21,494 nucleotides of DNA, taken from contig CAZLEF010000105.1 of the NCBI GenBank assembly GCA_964558465.1, forward strand, positions 1 through 21,494. The letters are read 5' to 3'. The notes below the pieces were generated by a model. That model saw only the letters and a program-made list of their open reading frames with translations, did not search any database and was not told where the DNA came from. This DNA comes from JACJYC01 sp964558465 (lineage in GTDB: Bacteria; Bacteroidota; Bacteroidia; Chitinophagales; Saprospiraceae). Both the position numbers and the translations under genes were made by a program. How positions within the stretch are numbered: the first letter of the stretch is position 1; each line of letters opens with the position of its first letter. Shown here one piece after another: positions 1-8,100 of this stretch.

Positions 1-2971
1 CAAAAGCCGCGGTGGGGTTGAGCCAGTTGCTGAAAGAACTGGCCCCGTAACCACTGAGGTCAATGCGGGTAAGGGGGACGCCTCTCTGCCTGACCAGGTT
101 AAACGGGACCAGCATGAACTCGTTGTTGAAAATTTCAGTGACGGTCCGGCCCAAGGTACTGTCGCCGTCGCCGTTTCCGAACAGGTCGAGCACGTTGTTG
201 ACCTGCAGGGTGCTGCCTACAAACATATCGGACTCACCCTTGATGAAGGCTTCCCCCGCATTCAGTTGAAGTTGCAGGGCCCCCCTGACCTCCTGTTCAA
301 ATTCCTCGGCGTTCAGCACAACGTCGGTCCCCTTGCGGGTATAGGTCCCTGTATTATCGGAATAGGTATAGGTGTTTTGCAGGAATGCCAGGGCCCGGAG
401 CCCAAACGGCAAGGTGAGGATGGACAACGCCATGAAGCCCGCTGTGTCTTTTTCAAAATGGTCGAGGATATAATGGGTTAGCGGCAAAGGCGCCAGAGCT
501 ACTTCATCCAGGCCGGTGTTGATGATATGCATGGGGCCGCCGTCGTCGGGATAGTAATTAAATCCGAAAGGTGGGTCGCCGTTGACTGCCGGGGGCGTCA
601 GGTTGATAAGCGGCTCCCAGGAGATCTGGGGCACGGTAAACGTTTTCACGTTGATGCCGCGGCTCACCACATCCATCCCTTTTACCTGGATCGGGAATTC
701 CCCGGTTGTGCCGGCGGGCTGGTTGTGAGTGGTAGTCGTTGAGCGGGTATCCCGGTTGAACAGCAGGTCGAAACTGATGCCGAACAGGTCGGCGTTGGTA
801 CTCACGTCGAGCAGGGCAAAGAGGTCCCTTCGCAGCAGCGCCGTGTTTTTGTCCCATTCTTCACCGTAGTTGGGCAAGGGGTGGCCGGTCTCCCTGATAG
901 AAGCGGCTTTTGCAGTGGCGGATTTGACCTTTGCTCTCGGGAAATGCACCTCTTCGGCCCCTTTGCTGACAGGCCGGATAAAATCGCCAAAATCCGGCGC
1001 CGCCTCCATTTGCGGGGATGCGGCCCTTCCCGCTGTTTTCTGTTCGCCCAGCGAAATGCCGGCAAACTGGTTGTTCAGCGGCGCAAAATGGAAGGAAACC
1101 TCCACCTGGTCCAGGCCCGAATCGTCGGCCGGCGGGTCCCAATGCGTCAGGCAAACCAGCCAGGCGGTAATGGGAGAGGGCGCCAGGCCCGTGGCGACAT
1201 CCGTTCGGGTGCCGCCCCGGATCTGCCTGCGAAGGATTCCCAGATTGGCCGCATAGGGGTCGGGCAAAGTGGGCAGGTAGGCAAACAGGCCGAAGGTCAG
1301 GAACAGGAAACCCTTGTCCACCTTTTTATAATCGTCTGACAGCGTTCCGAATAGCAGGCAGCCATTGACCGGAGTGACCTTGAACAGGGCGTTGGTCATG
1401 GCCAGCGACATGATCTCCAGGGGGGGCGCGGCCGGGTCGTTGGGCTGGGAATTGTCCTCGATCAGGTTGTCGTCGAGGATTGAAATCAGTTTTGCAGTGG
1501 AATTGACCGCCAGCGTCAACAGCGAGTTGAGGGATCGCACGGCGGGCGGTTCGCCGTTGACTTTCACCGGCCGGTCCACCTGGAAGTCGGCATTGGTGAA
1601 ACCCATGAGCAATTCGTTGCCGTTGGCGTTGCTGGCGTAAAAGAACGGCGCCGGGCCCGGAAACTGCAGGCTGACCCGGGTGCCAAAGGTATTGAGCGCG
1701 TCCTTCCACAGGTCCAGCGATAACTGGGCGTGCGGGTTGCCGGCCTGGAAATCGGCCAGGACGATCAGTCCCGGGCTTGCCAGGATGGCCGGCGTTTTTA
1801 ACCCAAGGCCGCCCCCCTTCAACCCTGCCCAGGCATCGGTCAACCCTTTTTTGCATACCGCCAGCATGCCGCCGATACCGGCGGCTTCAGTGGGTTGGTT
1901 GACGTCGATGGCAGCGACGGGCAGCGCCCAGGCTGTTTCGGCGATGGGCGCCTGCCCGGCGAGGGTGTTGAAGGGGGATGCGGCATTGAGGATTTCCAGG
2001 ACCGTTTCCGACGCGTTGAACGGGAACACGATCCGTTGCAGCACGGTATTATAGGTGGTTTGTTGCTGTTTATCCCATTTGAATTTGACAGACTGGCCGT
2101 AGAGATTCCAGGCGGCGTGGTCCACCTGTTCGATGGCGCGGCCTTGCGCCGAAAAACGGAAGCCCAGTTTGCGCGGCAACCGCAGTTCCAGATTGCGGGC
2201 GTCGGCGCCGAAGGGGCTTGCCGGGTCGGCGTCTTGCGGTTCGGGCTGCGTCAGGTCGAGGTCGAGTGCAATCAGGGTATTCGGGGTAACCGTCACCTTG
2301 TTGTTGATGTTCTGAGCGGGCAGGCTCAGGGTGAGTTTTCCGCCGGCGATGGTGAGGCCCGTGTACGTTCCCGGGGGCGCGTTGGGCGCCAGGAAGCGGG
2401 ACTGCACCCAGACGCTGCCTTCCGACAGGTTGTACGGCCGGGCCAGGTTCAGGGCCAGTTGCGTTTTGGCGCCGGCCCCCCTGCCGCGAACGGGTTTGAC
2501 GGTGAATAAAAGGACCGGGTCGGCAATGCCCTGGATATACAGGGCGGTCAGCGGCTGGATGGGGAAAAAGTCGAACCAGAACAGCCGGCCGTCCTTGTTT
2601 TTGAACGGGCCGATGGTATGGTCCACCCGGGCGCCGGGCGCCCATGCGGGCAGGGAGCCCTGGAGGAGCGGTTCCCGTACGGCCGTTTCGCGGACGAACA
2701 CCCGGTAGGCAGCCGGTTCCTGCCGTTCGCGCGTGCGTTTGGCCAGCAGGTTGATGGCTTCCATCCGCGCGGGGTTGATCCGGTCGGCGAAATACAGGTC
2801 GGCTTTTTCGATGGAATAATTGCCGCCCCTTGTCGATGCGGCGTCGGGGGCGATGGAGGCCCTTGCCAGCGATTTGGCGAGCCTTTCAAAATGGTTCTGG
2901 TCTTCTTTGGTTTCAATGACCAAATGGCCGACGAGCCCTTGAAGGATGGCTTCGAGGTTATACTCTTCCAT
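1..2971 (-). CDS. Giant protein of unknown function, 5' part (3' end outside window)
   Basis: Reading the minus strand from ATG at 2971 gives an uninterrupted frame of 990 codons that runs off the left edge, so the protein exceeds 990 residues. It begins MEEYNLEAILQGLVGHLVIE and has no signal peptide or obvious membrane segment, so a cytoplasmic location is inferred. The composition is like a large beta-rich structural protein (many Asn, Gly, Pro, Leu, few Cys). A linker rich in Ala, Lys and Glu lies around residues 640-690 and may separate two halves. I recognise no domain, catalytic motif or repeat. Codon use is GC-rich like the neighbouring genes and there is no frameshift, so it is almost surely a real gene. 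It stands alone: the nearest upstream minus-strand gene is over 2 kb away. A conserved upstream element at 3272-3346 may drive it. A phage- or injection-system-like structural role is possible but not supported by any visible motif. Confidence 0.85.
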   Translation of the reverse strand, partial: MEEYNLEAILQGLVGHLVIETKEDQNHFERLAKSLARASIAPDAASTRGGNYSIEKADLYFADRINPARMEAINLLAKRTRERQEPAAYRVFVRETAVREPLLQGSLPAWAPGARVDHTIGPFKNKDGRLFWFDFFPIQPLTALYIQGIADPVLLFTVKPVRGRGAGAKTQLALNLARPYNLSEGSVWVQSRFLAPNAPPGTYTGLTIAGGKLTLSLPAQNINNKVTVTPNTLIALDLDLTQPEPQDADPASPFGADARNLELRLPRKLGFRFSAQGRAIEQVDHAAWNLYGQSVKFKWDKQQQTTYNTVLQRIVFPFNASETVLEILNAASPFNTLAGQAPIAETAWALPVAAIDVNQPTEAAGIGGMLAVCKKGLTDAWAGLKGGGLGLKTPAILASPGLIVLADFQAGNPHAQLSLDLWKDALNTFGTRVSLQFPGPAPFFYASNANGNELLMGFTNADFQVDRPVKVNGEPPAVRSLNSLLTLAVNSTAKLISILDDNLIEDNSQPNDPAAPPLEIMSLAMTNALFKVTPVNGCLLFGTLSDDYKKVDKGFLFLTFGLFAYLPTLPDPYAANLGILRRQIRGGTRTDVATGLAPSPITAWLVCLTHWDPPADDSGLDQVEVSFHFAPLNNQFAGISLGEQKTAGRAASPQMEAAPDFGDFIRPVSKGAEEVHFPRAKVKSATAKAASIRETGHPLPNYGEEWDKNTALLRRDLFALLDVSTNADLFGISFDLLFNRDTRSTTTTHNQPAGTTGEFPIQVKGMDVVSRGINVKTFTVPQISWEPLINLTPPAVNGDPPFGFNYYPDDGGPMHIINTGLDEVALAPLPLTHYILDHFEKDTAGFMALSILTLPFGLRALAFLQNTYTYSDNTGTYTRKGTDVVLNAEEFEQEVRGALQLQLNAGEAFIKGESDMFVGSTLQVNNVLDLFGNGDGDSTLGRTVTEIFNNEFMLVPFNLVRQRGVPLTRIDLSGYGASSFSNWLNPTAAF

Positions 2972-2991
2972 AGGGACGGTTTTTCAATTAT

Positions 2992-3047
2992 TTGGATTGA
3001 TTCGATTAAACGATTGATTCGAATCGTACCTAATCGGATCAATCCAA
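2992..3047. repeat. Imperfect inverted repeat made of GATTGATTCGATT-like units
   Basis: Arms TTGGATTGATTCGATT (2992-3007) and AATCGGATCAATCCAA (3032-3047) pair with one mismatch. The loop contains the perfect palindrome GATTCGAATC (3016-3025), and further units of the same kind continue to about 3073. The block lies just upstream of the giant minus-strand gene, so it would be in its 5' leader if transcription starts further upstream. Function is unknown. Confidence 0.7.
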
Positions 3048-3228
3048 ACAATCGGATCAATCGAATCAATTAAAAATGTTGAGACTGAGGCGGAGGCTCG
3101 AATTTAATGGAGGATTTCTCAAAGCAACGGCAAAAGCTACGCTATACGAATTGCTATTTTTGATTGGGTAGAAAGAGAAGGCTAGTGATGGGGAGAATCA
3201 AACAACTATTGAATTTTGCATCCTGTTT

Positions 3229-3262
3229 CAGTTCCTCAATTCCTCAGTTCCTCGATTCCTCT
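3229..3262. repeat. TTCCTC short-period repeat
   Basis: A roughly 9-nt degenerate unit TTCCTCRRT is repeated four times. The stretch CTCAGTTCCTCGATTCCTC at 3243-3261 is found again, identical over 19 nt, at 20476-20494 next to ftsZ, where it also has an inverted partner. Confidence 0.75.
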
Positions 3263-3271
3263 ACCCTAAGT

Positions 3272-3346
3272 GAGTGTGCGTGTTGTTTTCCGGCGATAAA
3301 TATGGGGGTTTTATTTGGGAAATGCAAGGGTTGGGGAAAATTTTTC
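3272..3346 (-). promoter_or_regulatory. Conserved upstream element, copy 1 (possible promoter/leader)
   Basis: About 75 bp closely matches 12808-12882. The shared core on the plus strand is GGGAAATGCAAGGGTTGG plus TCCGGCGATAAAT. In both places it sits roughly 240-350 bp upstream of a minus-strand gene. Read on the minus strand it contains CCCTTGCATTTCCCAA, that is TTG followed about 19-20 nt later by an A/T-rich block (ATATTTATCG), loosely like a Bacteroidota -33/-7 promoter. The -7 box does not match TAnnTTTG well, so a dispersed repeat is the alternative. Confidence 0.4.
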
Positions 3347-3710
3347 TTCCAACGCATGCGTTCCTCTCCTTGTCCCTTCCAAAGGGAGATATGGCTCGCA
3401 TGCAAAGGTAGGTCAGTGGAATGAACCCCCATTCCCCGGTCAGCGGAAAATTTCGCCTTATCCTACTTCATCAATCATCATTCATCAATCATCATTCATC
3501 AATAAAGCGGGCCAGGTTCGGGCGCAATCACAAAGCGGCACAGGCGTCAGTTTTTTCCGGAGGTTGTCGACCAATGGTTCGAATGCTGCGATAATTTTAG
3601 TCCTTTGGTTTTCGGTTGGCTTGGCAAGTCGTGTTTCTTTTCGTGGCCACTTTATCTTGACTAACTGCTAACGTCAGCCGTCAGAAATAACCAGCAAGTT
3701 GTCGATTGTA

Positions 3711-3762
3711 CTATTTTTTGACGGTAAGCTGGATTAAAACTACAGATACCGTCAAAAAATAG
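3711..3762. repeat. Perfect 16-bp inverted repeat with 20-nt loop
   Basis: CTATTTTTTGACGGTA (3711-3726) is followed after 20 nt by its exact reverse complement (3747-3762). It abuts the start of the first ATPase gene fragment, about 20 bp before recognisable homology begins. It could be the scar or core of a small palindromic mobile element. Confidence 0.8.
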
Positions 3763-3781
3763 GCGGAGCAAACAAAAGCAG

Positions 3782-4045
3782 GACGGCGCTCAGATCGATC
3801 TGGTCATCGACCGCAGGGACCACGTCATCAACCTCTGCGAGATGAAATTTTCCATAGCCCCCTTTTCCATCTCCAAAACTTACGCCGATCAATTGATGCG
3901 CAAGCTCAGTGTTTTCCGGGAGGAAACCAAAACGACCAAAGCGCTGCACCTGACCCTGATCACGGCCAGCGGGTTGGCGCGGAACAACTGGTCGGATAAC
4001 CTGGTGCGCAATGATTTGGCGATGGAGGTTTTGTTTGGGGGGTGA
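3782..4045 (+). pseudogene. C-terminal remnant of an AAA-ATPase / PD-(D/E)XK family protein (fragment 1)
   Basis: The frame from about 3782 to the TGA at 4043-4045 encodes roughly 87 residues starting DGAQIDLVIDRRDHVINLCE. The Asp of QIDLVID and the Glu/Lys of CEMKF form the D...ExK signature of the PD-(D/E)XK-like domain that closes the COG1672-type ATP-binding proteins common in Bacteroidota. Those proteins are usually near 400 residues with an N-terminal P-loop ATPase, and nothing of that part remains. An in-frame stop near 3724 and the hairpin at 3711-3762 precede it. The ATG at 3842 falls inside the ExK motif and is not a credible start. It is a 5'-truncated pseudogene, similar but not identical to the fragment at 4171-4518, so the two come from different paralogs. 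Confidence 0.8.
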
Positions 4046-4070
4046 GGGTTCAGGCAGCGGTTTCAAAGGC

Positions 4071-4168
4071 ATTTGCAGCCAAAAATAGGTTAAAAAAGTC
4101 AATTCTGGCTGGAAAAACCCAACATTACAGCCAAAACGCTTATTTTTATCTTAAAATTGGCTGCAAAT
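4071..4168. repeat. 98-bp element bounded by 12-bp perfect inverted repeats
   Basis: ATTTGCAGCCAA (4071-4082) and TTGGCTGCAAAT (4157-4168) are exact reverse complements. The element fills almost exactly the gap between the two ATPase gene fragments, and the stop codon that closes the frame upstream of fragment 2 (TAA, 4168-4170) begins at its right end. This suggests a small insertion or a recombination scar. Confidence 0.6.
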
Positions 4169-4170
4169 AA

Positions 4171-4518
4171 ACGAAGATAGCTTACTCATCGGGCGAAAAG
4201 TCACTGGGTATAAGCGGCATCCTTTTAGCCAATATGTCCTGGCGGGGTAGCTCCGATGAAAAATCCGCCCAGATTGACCTGCTCATTGACCGGCGCGACC
4301 AGGTGATCAACGTGTGCGAGTGCAAATTTTCGCTCGCCGAATTCGCCATCGACAAGGATTACGCCGAAAAACTCCGATCGAAAATCCACCTGCTCAAAAC
4401 CCTGACCAAAACCAGAAAAGCAGTTTATCTTACCCTGATAACAACTTATGGCCTGGAAAAAAACAGGTATGCCGGCATGGTGCAAAACGAGGTGGTTCTG
4501 GATGATTTGTTCAATTGA
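4171..4518 (+). pseudogene. C-terminal remnant of an AAA-ATPase / PD-(D/E)XK family protein (fragment 2)
   Basis: Family-like sequence starts right after the TAA at 4168-4170 (reading SLGISGILLANMSWRG) and runs to the TGA at 4516-4518, about 115 residues. It includes QIDLLIDRRDQVINVCECKF, with the D...ExK nuclease-fold signature, and ends QNEVVLDDLFN as full-length family members do. The ATG at 4234 could start a 94-residue product, but homologous sequence extends upstream of it, so this is a truncated gene rather than a small one. The P-loop ATPase half is absent. It lies in tandem with fragment 1 at 3782-4045, with a 98-bp inverted-repeat element between them. Family identification is from motif memory, not from a search. 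Confidence 0.8.
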
Positions 4519-4528
4519 AAATACAATA

Positions 4529-4878
4529 CATGAGTCACCCCGAATTTTGTAACACGAAAAACACAGACATTTTTTTTCTTTGAACCACGACCTGTCCCGC
4601 CTCAGCGGGAAAAGAACCACAACCTGTCCCGCAAGGCGGGAAAAGATGACAATAAAATTTACGCTGTAAATTTTATTGTTCGCTCCTATTGTTTCCTTTT
4701 GTGCCTTTTGTGGTTCAAAAAATCACTTGGTGGTATCAAACGTCATGTAGGCATAACTTTTTTAATGCCTAAGGGATGGCTGCACCCTGGAACAGCTATA
4801 TAGAATAAGTAAGCGGCACCAAAATCCCACAAAAAAGTTTACGCGTTTATATTGTTATAAAATTCGGGGTGACTCATG
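4529..4878. mobile_element. MITE-like element with 25-bp terminal inverted repeats
   Basis: CATGAGTCACCCCGAATTTT (4529-4548) is the exact reverse complement of 4859-4878, and five further bases pair with one mismatch, giving 24 of 25. The 350-bp interior has no gene. It carries the TTGAACCAC palindrome (4580-4718) and, at 4748-4771, a hairpin TAGGCAT/ATGCCTA followed by GGCTG...CAGCT. A near copy of the left end (21 of 23 nt) recurs at 14312-14334, about 53 bp before another TTGAACCAC palindrome, the same spacing as here (51 bp). No target-site duplication is evident. Confidence 0.6.
4580..4718 (+). repeat. TTGAACCAC palindrome family, copy A
   Basis: The ends are TTGAACCAC (4580-4588) and GTGGTTCAA (4710-4718). 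The left side has two consecutive head modules, each GAACCAC-n2-CCTGTCCCGC-n3/4-GCGGGAAAAG (a GC-rich mini-hairpin). The core is a perfect 14-bp hairpin, arms 4649-4662 and 4666-4679, loop GCT. The right side is a run of CTTTTGTG-like units. Related copies are at 4876-4939, 11104-11230 and 14365-14480. Confidence 0.8.
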
Positions 4879-4939
4879 GTTCGCGTCTTTTGTTTCCTTT
4901 TGTTTCTTTTCCCGCTTCGCAGGGACAAGTGTGGTTCAA
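4876..4939 (-). repeat. TTGAACCAC palindrome family, half copy D
   Basis: Read on the minus strand it starts TTGAACCAC at 4939, continues with a CTTGTCCCTGC...GCGGGAAAAG head and then (A)CAAAAGG-like units, and ends at the terminal repeat of the MITE-like element. There is no central hairpin or second arm, so it is a half copy. Confidence 0.7.
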
Positions 4940-5116
4940 AAAAAAATCCCGGTAAAACAGGATGCGAAGCCATCCTGTCCGGCTTTGAATAATTTTTCGA
5001 AAAAATTACTAAATTTCAAAATTGTAAACTTCGAAGCGACTCACGCCATGCATGCCATTTTTCGGGCTTTAGCCCAAAAATCCAGGATCATTTCCAAAAT
5101 CAAGTCGGCATCGCCC
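4940..5116. other. Spacer downstream of the PKD gene with small hairpins
   Basis: It contains ACAGGATG/CATCCTGT (4957-4964 and 4971-4978), an A/T hairpin around TAATTTTT-CGA-AAAAATTA (about 4988) and ATTTTTCGGGC-TTTA-GCCCAAAAAT (5057-5081). The last is about 35 bp past the stop of the minus-strand PKD gene and could end its transcript. It lacks a T-run after the stem on that strand, so it is not called a terminator. Confidence 0.4.
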
Positions 5117-8100
5117 CTACCGCACCAAATTCACCACCCCCGTCTCCACCCTTCTCTCCCCGTTCACAAACACCAAATCCGCCCGCCATACATACGCCCC
5201 CTGCGGTTGTGGTTTGCCGTTCAGCGTGCCGTCCCAGCCGTCGCGGGGGTGGCCGTCTTCGAGGGCTGTGGAATGCCAGACCTGTTGCCCGTACGGCGAA
5301 TAGATCGAGATCTCGTATTCCTCAATGCCGATGCCGACGGGTTTGAAGATGCGCACGCCTTCAGGGCCGTAATCCGGCGTCAGCGCGTTGGGCGCAAAAA
5401 AAGTGACGATCCACTCCGGGTCAACGGGCCTCCGCAGGGTGTCGGCGCAGGTGTATTCGCCGTTGTTGTCGTTGTAGGCGACCAGGGCCACTGTGATCGA
5501 ACGGTTGATATCGTACACGTGGTGGGGGTCGGTTTCCTGCGAGGTGTTCCCGTCGCCAAAATCCCAGTCGTAGCGGTCGGAAAAGGTGGAAGTGTTGATG
5601 AACTGCACATCGCCCAGTACGTTCTCATCCCGGTCGATCTCGACCTCGAACCCGGCTTCGGGGCTTCGGTACACCCGGATCGGATTGGGCAACGTATAGG
5701 TATCCTGGCATTGTTCGTTGTAAATGGCCACGAGTTCGGCGGTATAAACACCAGGCTCGGTAAAAACGACCCTGGGTGAAACGGAATCCTGAAATTCCGG
5801 AAAGGACGCGATCCGCCAGATGTACCGCACGGCGTCGGTCGACTGGTTCCGGAAAATCACCTCCAGATCGTTGCAACCCACCAACACGCTGGGTTCAAAA
5901 CCGGCGTCGGGCTGACCAAATATATCCACTTCCCGGATCGCGGTATCGCGACACAGGAATTCGTTGGCCACAATCAACCGGATGGGGTAAACGCCGGGGT
6001 CTTCGTAATCATGCACGGGGTTGGTTTCGGTAGAAACGCCGCCGTCGCCAAAAGTCCAGTCGCTGCCCGCAAACCCGCCGGACTGGTTGGTCAGGATTAC
6101 TTCGGCGGGGGTTCCGCATTCCTCGGGTTTGTCGTAGGTGAAATCGGCCAGGGGTTTGGGCCATACCGTCACCGTCAGCGCGAAGGTATCCTGCGGACAG
6201 CCATTGTCGCTCCCCGCAATCAGGGTAACGGCGTATGCTCCGGGCGAAGTGAAGGTGTTCACCGGGTTTTCAAGGGCCGACCCGTTGCCGTCGGCAAAAT
6301 CCCAGGTGTAAAAGCCGGCGTGTTGCGAAAGGTTGTCAAAGGCCACCCGGAGGTCCTCGCAGCCCTGACCTGCATCCGGGGTGAATCCGGCAATGGGGGA
6401 GGGCAATATCTTGACCGTCCGGACCAGGGTATCGCGGCACTGAAAACTGTTTTCCGCCACAAGTTGCACCGCCAGATCGCCCGCGGTTTCCGGCACGATC
6501 AACGGGTTGAAGGCGTCGGAACTCCCGCCCGGCCACGACCATTGGTAGGCCACCGCCCCCTGGGAGGTATTCACCGGCGTCAGGTTGTCGTAGCCCAGGC
6601 AGTAATCCTGCACGGCCAGGTCGAAACCGGCCACAGGGTCGGGGTACACCAGGATATTGTACACGGCGGTATCGGTATAACAACTGTCCTGGTTGAACAC
6701 CGTGAGCCGCACTTCGTAATTGCCGGGCGACTGGAAGGTATGCTCCGGGTTTTCCTGGAAAGACGCCGAGGTTCCGTCGCTCCAGGTCCACACATAATGG
6801 GCGCCGCCCTGGCTGTTGTTGTCGAATTTCACTTCCAGCGGGCCGCAGCCTTCCGTGACCGACGGCGCAAAGGCCGCCACGGGGAGGCCCACGACTTCCA
6901 CCGTGCTGGTAAACGTTGCCGGACAGGCGTTCAGCAGCGAATACCCGGTGAGGGTGACCGTGTAAATACCGGCGGAGTCATAGGTGTGAACTGGTGAATT
7001 TTCGGCAGAGCCGTTTCCATCTCCAAAATCCCATTCGCTGCCGCTGATGTTGACGGACAGGTTGTCGAATGAAATGGGCTGCCCGAGGCAAACCACCGGC
7101 CTATGGGTAAAACTGACAACGGGGGCCGGCAAAACCTCGATAAAGGCCGTATCGGTGTCTTCGCCGCAGCGGCTCGCGTACAGGATCACGGTATGAATAC
7201 CCGGTGTTTCCAGCACAAACTGCGGGTTTTCCAGCGCGCTGCCCTGTTCGGCGCCATCGGGGCCAATCACCTGCCAGGTGACGATCGACCCCGGCGTGGC
7301 AAAACTTTCGAGCTGTACGGTCAGCGGTTGGCAACCACTCAGCGTATCCGCCTCCAGGAACGCATTCACGTCGGGCGGATACACGATCACTTCCTTGGTC
7401 AGGGTATCCGCGCCGCATTCGTTGGTGGAGATCAGGGTGATGGGGTAAACGACAAAATTGGTATCCGGGGCCGTATAAATGATCGGCAGCGGCGGCAGTG
7501 TATCGGTGGAGGTTCCCGTGGCATAATCCCAGGAAAAGGTATCCGGGTTGCCGAGGGTTACGTTGGTCAGGTCGACGGATAACGGCGAACACCCTTCATC
7601 GGGGAAAACGCCGAAGCGCACCACGGGGTAAGGGTGCACCAGTACGGTATCGACGTCGAACCGGTCGCCGCAGAAATTGCTGGCCATTACGCGGATTTCA
7701 AACATCGAGTCCTGGGTGATCCCGTCCAGGAAAATGCCGGTCGGGGCGGCGCCGAACAGGGTATCCGGGCCGATGTACCAGGTCAGGGAAAGGCCTTCGC
7801 CGGAGCTGTGGTCGTCGATCTCAACGAGGAAAGGCGCGCAACCTTCATCGTTGGCAAGGTCGAAGGCGGCTATCGGCGGGGCCGTCACATGGACGTCCCG
7901 GGTGGTTGTATTGGAACAGCCGGTTGCGGGGTTGGTCGCCATGAGGGTGATGGTGTAGTCGCCGGGATTTTCATAGGTATGGGATGGAGCGGTCGAGTTG
8001 TCGGTTGCGCCGTCGCCAAAATCCCAATGGAAGATGGTAGCGCCGGTCGTATTATTCATCAGGTTAAATTCTTCATCATCACAGGTATTGCCGTCCAGGG

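Larger units (their letters stand above)
3074..3781. other. Gene-free spacer of about 700 bp
   Basis: I see no convincing gene here. It holds a TTCCTC micro-repeat (3229-3262), the conserved upstream element (3272-3346), a perfect 12-bp palindrome AACGCATGCGTT (3351-3362), a small hairpin TCCCTT-CCA-AAGGGA just after it, a CATCAATCATCATT micro-repeat (about 3468-3502) and a long hairpin (3711-3762). Short open frames on either strand lack a plausible start or coding character. Confidence 0.6.

Noticed and set aside
3485..3670. Minus-strand open frame of about 60 codons (ends CARTWPALLMNDD)
   Set aside because: It looks mildly protein-like, but it has no ATG near its 5' end and its last codons are the CATCAATCATCATT micro-repeat. 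At most it is a gene remnant.
3540..3710. Integron-like attC site
   Set aside because: CTAACG-type motifs are present, but there is no paired GTTRRRY/RYYYAAC structure or integrase.
4766..4804. Tiny plus-strand frame (MPKGWLHPGTAI) inside the MITE-like element
   Set aside because: It is only 12 codons long, within hairpin-forming repeat DNA and without a ribosome-binding site.
5057..5081. Terminator of the PKD gene
   Set aside because: The stem is convincing, but on the minus strand it is followed by an A-run, not a T-run.
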